38,588 bases of DNA from CAZEQH01 sp964566875 (GCA_964566875.1 CAZMJM010000005.1:1-38588), one strand, 5' to 3'. Positions 21,914 through 29,726 are shown, numbered from the stretch's first letter. The notes: generated by a model from the sequence alone, not told the origin. Translations and numbers: made by a program.

Positions 21914-22513
21914 TTACCAGCTGACCACAAACTCATTACAATCGTCTCCCTTATAACTTGATTTTACAATGTCACAGCGGGTAGGGTCTCTGACTATCAT
22001 CTGGATGGAAGCCTCAAGAAAACCTTTGGTAATCTGGTTGTGAAGGGGATGGAAGTCAAACCCCCGAAGCCTGGCCGTCAGCTTCCTGTCTCTCTCCCCC
22101 ACCTCGTCTATCTCCAGACTCCCAACGGTGAAATACTTTTCCCAGGCCCTGGGTGCCTGGGTAACGGTGTTATTGATAGAGACGAAATGTTTAAGAAATA
22201 GCCGGATAATCAGGGAGGATTTGGCCATAAATCTTCCCATCTTTACGAAATCTTCATCCTGATAATCGAAAACTTCTTTAATAACGAGACAGAGGGCCAG
22301 GTATAAAGAAATGTGATAGAACTGCAGCATTTTTAATTCCTTGTGGCGGACGGTAAAACCCAAATTCAACATCTTTTCTTCCAATCTCCTTAAGCCCTCT
22401 TCTCCCTCCTCGGCCAAAATAAAATCAAGGACGTTCTTTACGCCAACGCCCCTGACTTCATACGGCAAATCCTTCAATTTATTCAGCCCTTCCGGCAATG
22501 TGGGATTATTCAT
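21914..22513 (-). CDS. V4R/DUF2378-like sensory protein, paralogue C, Cys-poor
   Basis: This 199-residue protein shares YEVRGVGVKNVLDFIL, FYHISLYLAL, VKMGRFMAKSSLIIRLFLKHF, YFTVGSLEI and FHPLHNQITKGF with its paralogues. It differs where they are most alike: the HPxxC Cys is Asn, and the KC of the last motif is KSSYKGDDCNEFVVSW, with a Cys moved to before NEF. If those Cys bind a ligand or metal in A, B and D, this copy has changed. Its ATG shares a base with the stop of the SpoIIAA-like gene, so translation is coupled. It is the last gene of the operon that starts with the histidine kinase. Confidence 0.75.
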   Translation of the reverse strand: MNNPTLPEGLNKLKDLPYEVRGVGVKNVLDFILAEEGEEGLRRLEEKMLNLGFTVRHKELKMLQFYHISLYLALCLVIKEVFDYQDEDFVKMGRFMAKSSLIIRLFLKHFVSINNTVTQAPRAWEKYFTVGSLEIDEVGERDRKLTARLRGFDFHPLHNQITKGFLEASIQMIVRDPTRCDIVKSSYKGDDCNEFVVSW

Positions 22514-22908
22514 TAATTTTTAAGCCATTTGAGCGCCTTTTCTTTGGAGACAAAAACTCTCACATTTTCCAGTCCACTGACCGCGACGATGAACGAAGCT
22601 ACGGTGCGGGAAAAAACATTATCTTCGTATATGGCCGCCTTCTCAAAAACCAGCTCCTTGAACTTGTCTCCGACTTTCTTCCTTAGAACATAAGACCGGA
22701 GTACGGAATCTATCACCAGGTTAACTATAAGGATCTTTGGCTTTTTGGGAAAACTCCTGGTTCTTTCTTTTATTTTTTCGAAGAGGGCCATGAATTCCCC
22801 TTCTTGGATAGCCTCGTCAACCTCCACGTAGATTATCCCGTTTTTCCTGATATCTATCCTGCCTTTTCCTTTCTGCCCGCCGACCGGCGGATTATTTTGC
22901 TCTTCCAT
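22513..22908 (-). CDS. SpoIIAA-like/STAS-type regulator, copy 1
   Basis: This 131-residue protein has a disordered start (residues 1-16), then alternating strands and helices: IDIRKNGIIYVEVDEAI, KPKILIVNLVI, FEKAAIYEDNVFSRTVASFI, and VRVFVSKEKALKWLKN. The ending F..kekAl.WL and the central strand-turn pattern match the SpoIIAA-like family related to STAS anti-anti-sigma folds. A conserved phosphorylatable Ser is not evident at the usual position, but VFSRT is shared with copy 2 (AVSRT). It follows the ICMT-like gene by 20 bases and is coupled to paralogue C. Confidence 0.75.
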   Translation of the reverse strand: MEEQNNPPVGGQKGKGRIDIRKNGIIYVEVDEAIQEGEFMALFEKIKERTRSFPKKPKILIVNLVIDSVLRSYVLRKKVGDKFKELVFEKAAIYEDNVFSRTVASFIVAVSGLENVRVFVSKEKALKWLKN

Positions 22909-22928
22909 AAAGAGTTAATGACAAGTGT

Positions 22929-23381
22929 TTACAGCCACTTTCTGACTTTTCTCTTGTAGTCTTCGTACCTGCTGCCGAAGGTCTCCTGCAGGCTCTTCTC
23001 TTCGTGGGAAACGAATAGAATGTTCAGCGTCAGAAACATGGCCAGGGGAGTAATGAAGGTGCTCAGGCTTCCTAAAAGCATCGCCCATCCCAAAAGCCCC
23101 AAAACGAAACCGAGATACATGGGATGCCTGCTTATGCGGAAGGGTCCTTCGGTGATTAGGGCAGAAGCCCTTTCAAAGGGTTTTACGGTCGTGCCGTGCT
23201 TATGAAAAAGATAGTCTGCCCAGGCGTTCAAAATAATTCCCACAACCATCAAAATAATCCCCAAGAGGTTAACCGGAAAAGGTACTACCTGGACCAACGG
23301 AAAAAAGAAGTGGAGGCCCAGGGCTGCTATAAAATACAAAAAGAAGAAATTGGGTGGAAGGATTTGTTTATTTTGTTTCAT
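22929..23381 (-). CDS. Isoprenylcysteine methyltransferase-like (ICMT/PEMT/NnrU) membrane protein
   Basis: This 150-residue protein has about four membrane helices and the C-terminal signature of the ICMT/PEMT fold: TVKPFERASALITEGPFRIS, RHPMYLGFVLGLLGW, then FVSHEEKSLQETFGSRYEDY and KRKVRKWL. The RHPxYLG and the Glu pair near the end bind S-adenosylmethionine in relatives. The likely activity is methylation of a lipid, isoprenoid or thiol in the membrane; the acceptor is unknown. I start at the ATG at 23381, which overlaps the histidine kinase stop by 14 bases. A 17-residue upstream extension runs inside the kinase gene. Confidence 0.85.
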   Translation of the reverse strand: MKQNKQILPPNFFFLYFIAALGLHFFFPLVQVVPFPVNLLGIILMVVGIILNAWADYLFHKHGTTVKPFERASALITEGPFRISRHPMYLGFVLGLLGWAMLLGSLSTFITPLAMFLTLNILFVSHEEKSLQETFGSRYEDYKRKVRKWL

Positions 23382-24837
23382 AAATGGGTAAGCTGAACCA
23401 GAAAGTGGAGCCTTTACTCTCCCGGCTGTCAAAGCCGATTTTTCCTCCTGAGATTTCCACTACCATCTTTCCAAAATAAAGGCCGAGCCCCAATCCGTCA
23501 AGCTCTTTTTTAATGATATTATCTCCTCTAAAAAATTTCCCGAAAATCCTTTCCTTCTGTCTTTCTAAAATACCGTAGCCGTTGTCTTTTACCCGGCAGA
23601 CGATACTGTCGCCTTCCCGACAAACGGAAAAAGAAATTACTCCTCCTTCGGGAGTATATTTACTGGCATTAGTGAGAAAGTTCCTCAACACTCTTTTTAT
23701 AAGGCGTCTGTCGATATTGATTTCCGGAAGATTGTCGGCTATGTCCACAGTTATCTCCTGTTCTTTATATTCAAATTCCGCCCTCGTTTTCTCCGCCATT
23801 TCCCTGGCCAAAAAAGCCAGGTCGGTAGGCTCCTTCCTGATAATTAGGGAATTGGATTCCACCCTGGAAACGTTAACCAGTAATTCAATCAGGTCTATCA
23901 TCCTTTCATTAAACTGGTTTATTCTCTCAAGGTATTCTTTCTGTTCGGGGGAAAAATGCTCCAATCCTTCCTCTTTCAGGGCCAGGATACCCCACTTTAT
24001 GCAGGAAAGAGGCGTTCTCAACTGGTGGGAAGCCAGACTTATCAGCTCGTTCTTCATTACCTCCACCTCCTTTCGGTGGGTTATATCTTTACTCACCCCC
24101 CGATAGCCGCAGGCTCCTCTCCCCTTACCATTGTTTTTGATGGGAATCCAGCTGGTCAGCAGACAGATTTTTTTCCCTTTTTTGGTGATATTCCAAACTT
24201 CCAGGTCTTTTATTTGTTTGCCGACATCCAGAGCCTCCTGGAATATACCCTTTATCCTCTGGGCCTCCTCCTTTGACATGAAATCAAATAAAGAGGAGCC
24301 AATCAATTCCTGGGGGTTATATCCTAAAATCTTTTTGATACCGTCCGAAACAAAAGTATATTTTCCTTTCTCGTCTACTTCCCATATCCAGTCGGAAGAG
24401 GTATTCACTACATCTTCAAATCTCTGCTTGAGCTTTTGCAGTCTCGCCTCCACCTTCTTCCTTTCGGTAATATCCATGAGCACCCCCCTGATACCTATTA
24501 TCTTCCCTTTTTGCTTGATGGGCCGGCTCTTGCTGTAAACCCAGACACTCTTTCCTGCCTTGGTTTTAAGCCTGTATTCCGAAGGCTTTATCTTCCCGGT
24601 AATGTTCTTTTTGAAGTCCTTCATCAGGCCCGGAAGGTCGTCTTCATGTACGAAATCTGCGAATCTCTTCCCGACAATTTCCTCCGGCTTATAACCTGCC
24701 AGTTCCTTCACCCTGGGACTGATATAGCTTACCAATCCCTCTCTGTCCACGGTAAAAATAACCTCGTTTATATCTTCCACCAAGTCTTTATAATCAACAT
24801 CCTTCATCGCTGCTTTTTTCCCTTTTGCGGGCACCAT
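23368..24837 (-). CDS. Cytoplasmic PAS-PAS sensor histidine kinase
   Basis: This 489-residue protein has PAS 1 (residues about 17-125, ending MDITERKKVEARL), PAS 2 (about 137-255, ending KDITHRKEVEVMK), a HisKA domain with H271 in LISLASHQLRTPLSCIKWG, and an ATPase domain with N-box KRVLRNFLTNASKYTPEGG (381-399), G1 VKDNGYGI (416-423), G2 GLGLGLYFGK (448-457) and GSTFWFSL. All catalytic boxes are intact. No membrane helix is seen, so it should sense a cytoplasmic or diffusible signal. No response regulator is encoded in the window. The next three genes are an ICMT-like methyltransferase, a SpoIIAA-like protein and V4R-like paralogue C. Confidence 0.95.
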   Translation of the reverse strand: MVPAKGKKAAMKDVDYKDLVEDINEVIFTVDREGLVSYISPRVKELAGYKPEEIVGKRFADFVHEDDLPGLMKDFKKNITGKIKPSEYRLKTKAGKSVWVYSKSRPIKQKGKIIGIRGVLMDITERKKVEARLQKLKQRFEDVVNTSSDWIWEVDEKGKYTFVSDGIKKILGYNPQELIGSSLFDFMSKEEAQRIKGIFQEALDVGKQIKDLEVWNITKKGKKICLLTSWIPIKNNGKGRGACGYRGVSKDITHRKEVEVMKNELISLASHQLRTPLSCIKWGILALKEEGLEHFSPEQKEYLERINQFNERMIDLIELLVNVSRVESNSLIIRKEPTDLAFLAREMAEKTRAEFEYKEQEITVDIADNLPEINIDRRLIKRVLRNFLTNASKYTPEGGVISFSVCREGDSIVCRVKDNGYGILERQKERIFGKFFRGDNIIKKELDGLGLGLYFGKMVVEISGGKIGFDSRESKGSTFWFSLPIYETK

Positions 24838-24862
24838 TATAAAATAGTTATTTCTATTGTTA

Positions 24863-24871
24863 ATTTTACCA
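24863..24871 (-). promoter_or_regulatory. Extended -10 promoter before the histidine kinase operon
   Basis: The minus strand reads TGGTAAAAT 25 bases before the start at 24837. No clear -35. It would make the kinase operon separate from the AlkD gene upstream. Confidence 0.5.
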
Positions 24872-24903
24872 CAGAAAGAATTCCTTAAAAAATTTTGAAC
24901 ACC

Positions 24904-25587
24904 CTATTCTCGTTCGGCGAACCTTCTCTGCACTTTTTCGCTGGCCAACTCCCTCAGGGCGTCTGCAGCAATCCACCTGGCACTCGCGGAATCTATTTTC
25001 CTGATTTCCTCTGCTATTTTTATGGCTTTTTTGTTTAATCTCAAACTCCTCTTCCCTATCTGTCTCAGGGCCCAGTTCACCGCTTTCTTCACTAAATTCC
25101 TGTTGTCAACCGCCTGTTTCTTAATAATGGGGAAAAATTTATCGAATTCCTTATCGCCGGCTTTCTTGTCGTGTACGGAAAGTGCCGCCATAAGGACAAA
25201 GCCAGCCCTTCTCACAAATTCCTCCTCGTTCTCCGCCCATAATAGGGCCTTGTCCCAGGCAAATTCCGTTTTATCAAAAAGGTTAGAGCACACCTGGTCG
25301 CACAAGTCCCAAGAGTCAAAATCCCCGGTCCACTTTTCCATCTGTTCTTCCGTAACCATTTCCGGTATATCAACCATGCTGGCCATTATTCTGGCTTCGT
25401 GTATACCTGAATTCCACAGGCCTTGAGCTATTTTATGGTTCTTCCCTATTCTTTTCGCTATAGCGCGCAACTCATAAACAGAAACCCCAAATGCATCTTT
25501 AGTGTTGATGCCGTATCTTTTCATTCCGGCCAGGTTTCTCTTATTTCTTTTTTTCTTGAGCGCGGCTAAAATTTCTTGGACGTTCAT
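24904..25587 (-). CDS. AlkD-like DNA alkylation repair protein
   Basis: This 227-residue all-helical HEAT-repeat protein matches the AlkC/AlkD DNA glycosylase family: AGMKRYGINTKDAFGVSVYELRAIAKRIG (residues about 20-48, split by eye), GIHEARIMASMVDIPE, WTGDFDSWDLCDQVCSN, FVRRAGFVLMAALSVHDK, and NLVKKAVNWALRQIGKR. The W-D-x-C-D stretch and the RRAGFV segment are at the usual positions for DNA binding and base excision. It should remove alkylated bases. It starts 3 bases after the secreted-protein gene, so it is in the same transcript. Confidence 0.9.
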   Translation of the reverse strand: MNVQEILAALKKKRNKRNLAGMKRYGINTKDAFGVSVYELRAIAKRIGKNHKIAQGLWNSGIHEARIMASMVDIPEMVTEEQMEKWTGDFDSWDLCDQVCSNLFDKTEFAWDKALLWAENEEEFVRRAGFVLMAALSVHDKKAGDKEFDKFFPIIKKQAVDNRNLVKKAVNWALRQIGKRSLRLNKKAIKIAEEIRKIDSASARWIAADALRELASEKVQRRFAERE

Positions 25588-25590
25588 GAA

Positions 25591-26586
25591 TTAATAAATA
25601 ATGGTAAACTCTTTACTTTGAGTTCGAATCGAAGAATCTTCGCTGTCTGTTATCTCCAGAGAATAGCGAGCCCTGGCGTCCACCTTAATGTCGGGCGGAA
25701 TAAACCAGTTAAGCAGGCCGGAGTTAGGGTAATCAATAACGACCTTCCTAGAAAATCCCCTAAATGCGTCATTCACTAGGGTTATATCAACCCTCTCCAC
25801 CCCTTCCGACTCCCATTTCACTTTATAAGTCTGGGCCTGAATCAGCTTCTCTCCTCCGTTGGGAAAAATGATGTTGATGAATTTCTCATCCGTGCCGACA
25901 AATCTGAAAGAATTAATGATTTTTTCAAAGGCTTCTTTCTGCTCCTGAAGACAGTCCTCCCGACCCTCGGGCGTCATATTGTCAGACAGGGAGGATATCA
26001 TATAAACGTAATCGCCGTTGGCTAGATATATTTTTTCTTCGATACTTGGTCCGCCGCCAGGACAAATCCCCAAGCCCTCTATCAGTAAGGCCTCTCCCGC
26101 CTCAAGAGAGATCACGGTTTTCGTAAGCTTGGATATATCAAATCTATAACTATCGCCTAATCCGCAAACTTCATTCTGTCTTATCCAGGCCTCCAGGTCG
26201 CTCTCGGAACCGTTGTATCCCACCTTCACTTCGAACGTCCCCGTCATCAGTGACTCGCCCCTCCGGGACTTACAGACATATGGAAAGGTTATGGCGTAGA
26301 CATCATTCGGACCCGTCAGGTCCTGCTCTCCCCAATGATTTATCTCCTCCTCTGCAATAAATGGAGGATATTTGAGGGCGAAACCGTACCGCTTGTTCTG
26401 ATATGTTTCCCATTCTCCTTCCGCGCCTGTACGGCTGTCTTCGGGGATAACTATTTCTCTTCCCGGGGAATACCGGACCTGGAAAGAATCTGTTTGCCAT
26501 AAAATAAAACCAGCTGAGGAAACAGCCAATACCAGAATCGTTGTTACAGTCCACCGAGTAGAAACCGTCCCCGCAGAGTCGGTCAT
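25591..26586 (-). CDS. Membrane-anchored extracellular protein with a C-terminal Ig-like (Kre9/KNH-type) domain
   Basis: This 331-residue protein has one N-terminal membrane anchor (residues about 13-34), a first domain that begins YQNKRYGFALKYPPF and ends KEAFEKIINSFRFVG, then a domain with INIIFPNGGEKLIQAQTYKVKWESEGV and PPDIKVDARARYSLEITDSED. The second resembles the extracellular Ser-Thr-rich/Kre9-type beta domain. I start at 26586; the 13-residue upstream extension would overlap the SpoIIAA-like gene. Four Cys in the first domain could form disulfides outside the membrane. Function unknown. The first domain has the same frame as in the protein at 34434-35615. Confidence 0.8.
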   Translation of the reverse strand: MTDSAGTVSTRWTVTTILVLAVSSAGFILWQTDSFQVRYSPGREIVIPEDSRTGAEGEWETYQNKRYGFALKYPPFIAEEEINHWGEQDLTGPNDVYAITFPYVCKSRRGESLMTGTFEVKVGYNGSESDLEAWIRQNEVCGLGDSYRFDISKLTKTVISLEAGEALLIEGLGICPGGGPSIEEKIYLANGDYVYMISSLSDNMTPEGREDCLQEQKEAFEKIINSFRFVGTDEKFINIIFPNGGEKLIQAQTYKVKWESEGVERVDITLVNDAFRGFSRKVVIDYPNSGLLNWFIPPDIKVDARARYSLEITDSEDSSIRTQSKEFTIIY

Positions 26587-26609
26587 AATTGATGGTTTTT
26601 CATGTCCGA

Positions 26610-26999
26610 TTATTCCCCAAGCCACTCTCTGGCCTTTTCCTCATTATCAAAAACCTCTATATTCCCAAATCCGCTCATTCTTATGATAAAAGAGGTAATG
26701 GTTCTTGAAACGGCATCCCCTCCGAAAACGGCTACTTTATCCAATTCGTTTTCAGCTAGGATGGCCTTAGCCTCATCAATTAATTTCTCTCTCAGTTCCA
26801 TATTGGAAAGCATGGGGCCGAGATAGGGAATGACATAGATTAATATCTTGGGCTTTCGTTTGCTTTCCCCAAATACCCTCAAAAGCTCATCAAGCAACTT
26901 ATAAATGTCTTCTTCTGATGGCTTTTCCCCGAGGTTCAGACAGATTATGCCTTTGTCATCAACCCAAACCATTTTTTTCTCTTTGTTTTCTTCAGACAT
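26610..26999 (-). CDS. SpoIIAA-like/STAS-type regulator, copy 2
   Basis: This 129-residue protein is a paralogue of the one at 22513-22908: KGIICLNLGEKPSEEDIYKL, KPKILIYVIPYLG, LDKVAVFGGDAVSRTITSFI, and IEVFDNEEKAREWLGE align block by block. Pairing of the strand-helix repeats and the C-terminal WL is typical of SpoIIAA-like proteins. Copy 2 has AVSRT where copy 1 has VFSRT, so the Ser-Arg-Thr is a possible functional or phosphorylated site (inference). It lies between the superoxide reductase gene and a membrane-anchored protein gene, so it is likely part of an oxygen-stress unit. Confidence 0.75.
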   Translation of the reverse strand: MSEENKEKKMVWVDDKGIICLNLGEKPSEEDIYKLLDELLRVFGESKRKPKILIYVIPYLGPMLSNMELREKLIDEAKAILAENELDKVAVFGGDAVSRTITSFIIRMSGFGNIEVFDNEEKAREWLGE

Positions 27000-27024
27000 C
27001 GGTTCTTCTAATTAAGCAAATACT

Positions 27025-27426
27025 TCAGGTGCTTTTCCATAATCCATGGACGTTACAGTAAGCCCTCGCTCCAATAATATTTTTCCTGGTATAAAATTCT
27101 ACCTCTGGCTTATCGCCGGGCTGAAGAAACTTTTTTCCCCTCTTGCCGTCCTCAGGAATAATTTCTATCCACTCGATGTAATGGTTCTCCTCCATGGGAT
27201 GGGCCATTTCCCCAACTTTTACCCTGAAACCATCCTTCCCTTGACAGGCTGAGGCTGCCATTTCTTCTATTACCGGAACGTGTTTTTCCAGGCCCTCGTC
27301 TTTTTCTTTTTCTTCCATTAACTCCATGGGCTGTCCGCAGCAGACAAGCTGACCAGTGCTCGCATGAATAACTTCAACGACATTCCCACAGACATTGCAT
27401 CTATAAATTTGATTTTTTTCCGTCAT
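27025..27426 (-). CDS. dfx: Desulfoferrodoxin (superoxide reductase)
   Basis: This 133-residue protein reduces superoxide to peroxide without making oxygen, a typical defence of anaerobes. The N-terminal desulforedoxin centre has C10, C13, C29 and C30 (RCNVCGN, VCCGQPM). The catalytic iron ligands are H49 (EKHVP), H76 (AHPM), H82 (NHYIEWIE), C124 and H127 (CNVHGLW), and the Glu-Lys next to H49 are present. Everything needed for a two-iron enzyme is there. It has its own extended -10 promoter and leads the unit with SpoIIAA-like copy 2. It needs rubredoxin or a similar donor, which is not in the window. Confidence 0.97.
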   Translation of the reverse strand: MTEKNQIYRCNVCGNVVEVIHASTGQLVCCGQPMELMEEKEKDEGLEKHVPVIEEMAASACQGKDGFRVKVGEMAHPMEENHYIEWIEIIPEDGKRGKKFLQPGDKPEVEFYTRKNIIGARAYCNVHGLWKST

Positions 27427-27456
27427 ATTTAGGAATATTACTTATATTATTAGTTA

Positions 27457-27465
27457 ATATTACCA
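27457..27465 (-). promoter_or_regulatory. Extended -10 promoter of the superoxide reductase gene
   Basis: The minus strand reads TGGTAATAT, 31 bases before the start at 27426, directly after a T-rich tract. The same box with the same flank lies before the gene at 33563-34309. Confidence 0.55.
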
Positions 27466-27547
27466 AAAAACGGCTTTCTTAGACAGAACACTAGCTTTTA
27501 AATTAAAAATCCTAACGACGGGCTTTTTAGATGTTAGAACGGCTATT

Positions 27548-27970
27548 TTACAACTCGCTTAACTCCGCAACCAAAACAGTATCGCCTTCCCGGAAACCTT
27601 CCACTGAAACGTGCTTTCCTATCGCTTCTTCGTTCAGGCTGTCGCATCCCTCCTGTCCGGAAGGGTTGAAAATGCACACGCTATCGTTATCAAATACCAG
27701 TTTAACGTAAAGAGCCGGCTGACCCGGTTGTTCATAAACCAAATACCATATATCAGGGTCCATGCCCGGGTTGTTCCTTATTAAGTTCCCTCTCTCTGCG
27801 AAATTAACTTCCCGGACAGATTCTCCCGTTTCATTCCCTTCTTGCCCACTCCGTTCTTGATTTTGTTCCTGTCCGGGGAGATTCTGAGAACTCAAAAAAA
27901 TATATATGGCTCCCGCAAGGACGACTATTAGCACCACCAGTAAGATTGAATTTCTTATTGTTTTTTCCAT
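27548..27970 (-). CDS. Membrane-anchored small extracellular protein
   Basis: This 140-residue protein has an N-terminal membrane helix (residues 7-27, NSILLVVLIVVLAGAIYIFL), a disordered linker rich in Gln, Glu and Gly (28-55), then a small domain with WYLVYEQPGQPALYVKLVF, two Cys (VCIFNPSGQEGCDSL) likely to bond, and HVSVEGFREGDTVLVAEL. The end resembles OB-fold-like DUF domains with V.G...GDTV, but I do not assign a family. Exported, function unknown. Confidence 0.7.
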   Translation of the reverse strand: MEKTIRNSILLVVLIVVLAGAIYIFLSSQNLPGQEQNQERSGQEGNETGESVREVNFAERGNLIRNNPGMDPDIWYLVYEQPGQPALYVKLVFDNDSVCIFNPSGQEGCDSLNEEAIGKHVSVEGFREGDTVLVAELSEL

Positions 27971-28070
27971 AATCTGCGTATTGTGCTCGAAGATTATTAT
28001 TCAGTCTCCCGACTTTTATGTCCATTATTTTAACAAAGACATCCAGCGCTTTCAAGAACTATAATATCGA

Positions 28071-28091
28071 AAACCGCCGGAATACGGCGGT
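28071..28091 (-). terminator. Terminator after the GNAT acetyltransferase
   Basis: On the minus strand ACCGCCG (28085-28091) pairs with CGGCGGT (28073-28079) across a five-base loop, followed by TTTC. It lies 20 bases past the stop at 28111. Confidence 0.7.
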
Positions 28092-28110
28092 GTAGGATTG
28101 AGCTGGAGAT

Positions 28111-28569
28111 TCATCGGCTGAGAGATTTCTCCATCTTATAGGCATCGCATCCGTTTCTGTAATGATTCCTTATCATTTCTACAATTTCAAATCCCATTTT
28201 CTTATAAAGATATATGGCCTTTTTATTGCTTGTCTTTACGGTAAGAGAAATCCTTTTAATGCCCTTGTTTTTCAGTCTCCTGACAACCATCCTCAACATC
28301 CTGCTCCCTATGCCTAAGTTCCTGTATTTCCGGGCCACGGCCAGGGAGTCCAGGTTGACGGATTTTCCCTTGCCGCAGGCCACGATATATCCCGCTATCT
28401 TATCAGCCCTTTCGGCCACCCAAAAATTGTTTCGGTATGCCCGATAGCGATTTTCGAACCTGCTCTTGGAATAAGCTTCCTCGGCAGAAAAACAGGACCT
28501 TTCTATCTCCAGAATAGGACCTAAGTCCGCAAATCTGCATTTCCTTAATTTTATAGAGGCTGAATTCAT
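28111..28569 (-). CDS. GNAT-family N-acetyltransferase, RimI-like
   Basis: This 152-residue protein has the full GNAT core: LRKCRFADLGPILEIERSCF (residues about 7-26), GYIVACGKGKSVNLDSLAV, the acetyl-CoA loop ARKYRNLGIGSRMLRMVVRR, and LTVKTSNKKAIYLYKKMGFE. The pattern is closest to RimI-type enzymes that acetylate protein N-termini; other acceptors are possible. I start at the ATG at 28569; the upstream extension is in the C-terminus of the neighbouring gene. It overlaps the end of the 345-residue acetyltransferase gene or lies within 14 bases of it, so both are co-transcribed. Confidence 0.88.
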   Translation of the reverse strand: MNSASIKLRKCRFADLGPILEIERSCFSAEEAYSKSRFENRYRAYRNNFWVAERADKIAGYIVACGKGKSVNLDSLAVARKYRNLGIGSRMLRMVVRRLKNKGIKRISLTVKTSNKKAIYLYKKMGFEIVEMIRNHYRNGCDAYKMEKSLSR

Positions 28570-28582
28570 GATGATATTAAGC

Positions 28583-29620
28583 TTATTGTTTCCTGTACTG
28601 GAAGAGAGGCACCTGCTCAAACCACCTTTCCTTCCATTCATAATTATTCTGCAGAAAATCGATCTTCTTCATCCCTAAATTGACGGCATCGTCTATTTCC
28701 ACCAAATTAATAAAGTTTCCAATGCCCGGGAATTTTTTGACATCATAACCGCACTTCACCGCATAATAGGTGCCGTTCAAAAGACAATTAAGGTCGACAC
28801 CCGCAGCCTTACCGCCTATATTTACCGTAATCATTCGCACCTGATATGACCGGTTGGCAAGTTTTATCACTTCCCTGAAAGTGGCTTCGCTGCGTGAATC
28901 TTCCCAGGAAGCCTTCTGCCCTTTATCCCGGAATCTCTGTTTGGCCAGCCCAATTAATGAGTCTATATCAAAAAAGTTGTTGATAATTATCTCCGGATTC
29001 TGTGTTTCTATTCTACGTCTGTCCTTCCTCAGGTCGTGTCTGCGGCTCTTTTTCAGGCTCATTAAAAAATCTTCATGCCCTCTAAAACCATCCACTTTCA
29101 ATATATATTTCGGAGAATCTTTTTCGAAATTGACTCTGTTGGCGGCAGACCCTAAGCGTTCTCCCGAAATGGCGTTGAGAAACATGGGAGAAGGAGCAGC
29201 TTCCAGCAGCAGGGGAATAAGCTCCGGACTTTTCACAAAAAAGTTGACCTCTTCCTGCCAATCGCTGCCGAACCAGGTATATTCCTTCCTGTCCTCATCG
29301 TACCAGAGAGGCAGAAGAGCTAATCCTTCCGTACCATATCTCAGCGTTATAAAGTACGGATTGAAACCGTAACCCTTATAAAAAGCGTATCTGAATTCCC
29401 ATGTTTCAAAGAGGTTATCCTCGCTGCTGAATTCTTTCCATAGAGAGCGGCATCTTTCGATATCCGTCGTAATTTCTGCGCGTAGATAATTGGATTTTCC
29501 CATTAAAAAAGAGCCGTGAAATTTTCCGGCTTCTTTAAGACAGAGCTTCAAGCTGCTATCCGGGGGTTCGTCGCCATCAGAACTTTTGATTTTTTGTGAA
29601 AGCGTATCTGATGTTTTCAT
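28583..29620 (-). CDS. CelD/BcsL-type (Acetyltransf_6) acetyltransferase
   Basis: This 345-residue protein has the two-lobed FemAB/GNAT pattern of the Acetyltransf_6 family: RCRSLWKEFSSEDNLFETWEF, LALLPLWYDEDR, MSLKKSRRHDLRKDRRRIE (residues about 190-208), FREVIKLAN, MITVNIGGKAAGVDLNCL, and YYAVKCGYDVKKFPGIGNF. Relatives work in polysaccharide or cell-envelope synthesis, transferring acyl groups. It has its own promoter (TTGACA and TAACAT) and runs into the RimI-like gene. The substrate is unknown. Confidence 0.85.
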   Translation of the reverse strand: MKTSDTLSQKIKSSDGDEPPDSSLKLCLKEAGKFHGSFLMGKSNYLRAEITTDIERCRSLWKEFSSEDNLFETWEFRYAFYKGYGFNPYFITLRYGTEGLALLPLWYDEDRKEYTWFGSDWQEEVNFFVKSPELIPLLLEAAPSPMFLNAISGERLGSAANRVNFEKDSPKYILKVDGFRGHEDFLMSLKKSRRHDLRKDRRRIETQNPEIIINNFFDIDSLIGLAKQRFRDKGQKASWEDSRSEATFREVIKLANRSYQVRMITVNIGGKAAGVDLNCLLNGTYYAVKCGYDVKKFPGIGNFINLVEIDDAVNLGMKKIDFLQNNYEWKERWFEQVPLFQYRKQ

Positions 29621-29638
29621 TTTATGCTTTATCTGATA

Positions 29639-29666
29639 ATGTTAGCTCCTATTATTTAATTGTCAA
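29639..29666 (-). promoter_or_regulatory. Promoter of the acetyltransferase pair
   Basis: On the minus strand a perfect TTGACA (29661-29666) and TAACAT (29639-29644) have a 16-base spacer. Transcription would begin near 29632, 12 bases before the start. Confidence 0.65.
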
Positions 29667-29726
29667 GCACCCCGCCCAGCCCCTGAAAAAGCTGCTTCTA
29701 GAAATGGGAATGGATTTTTCCCCAGT

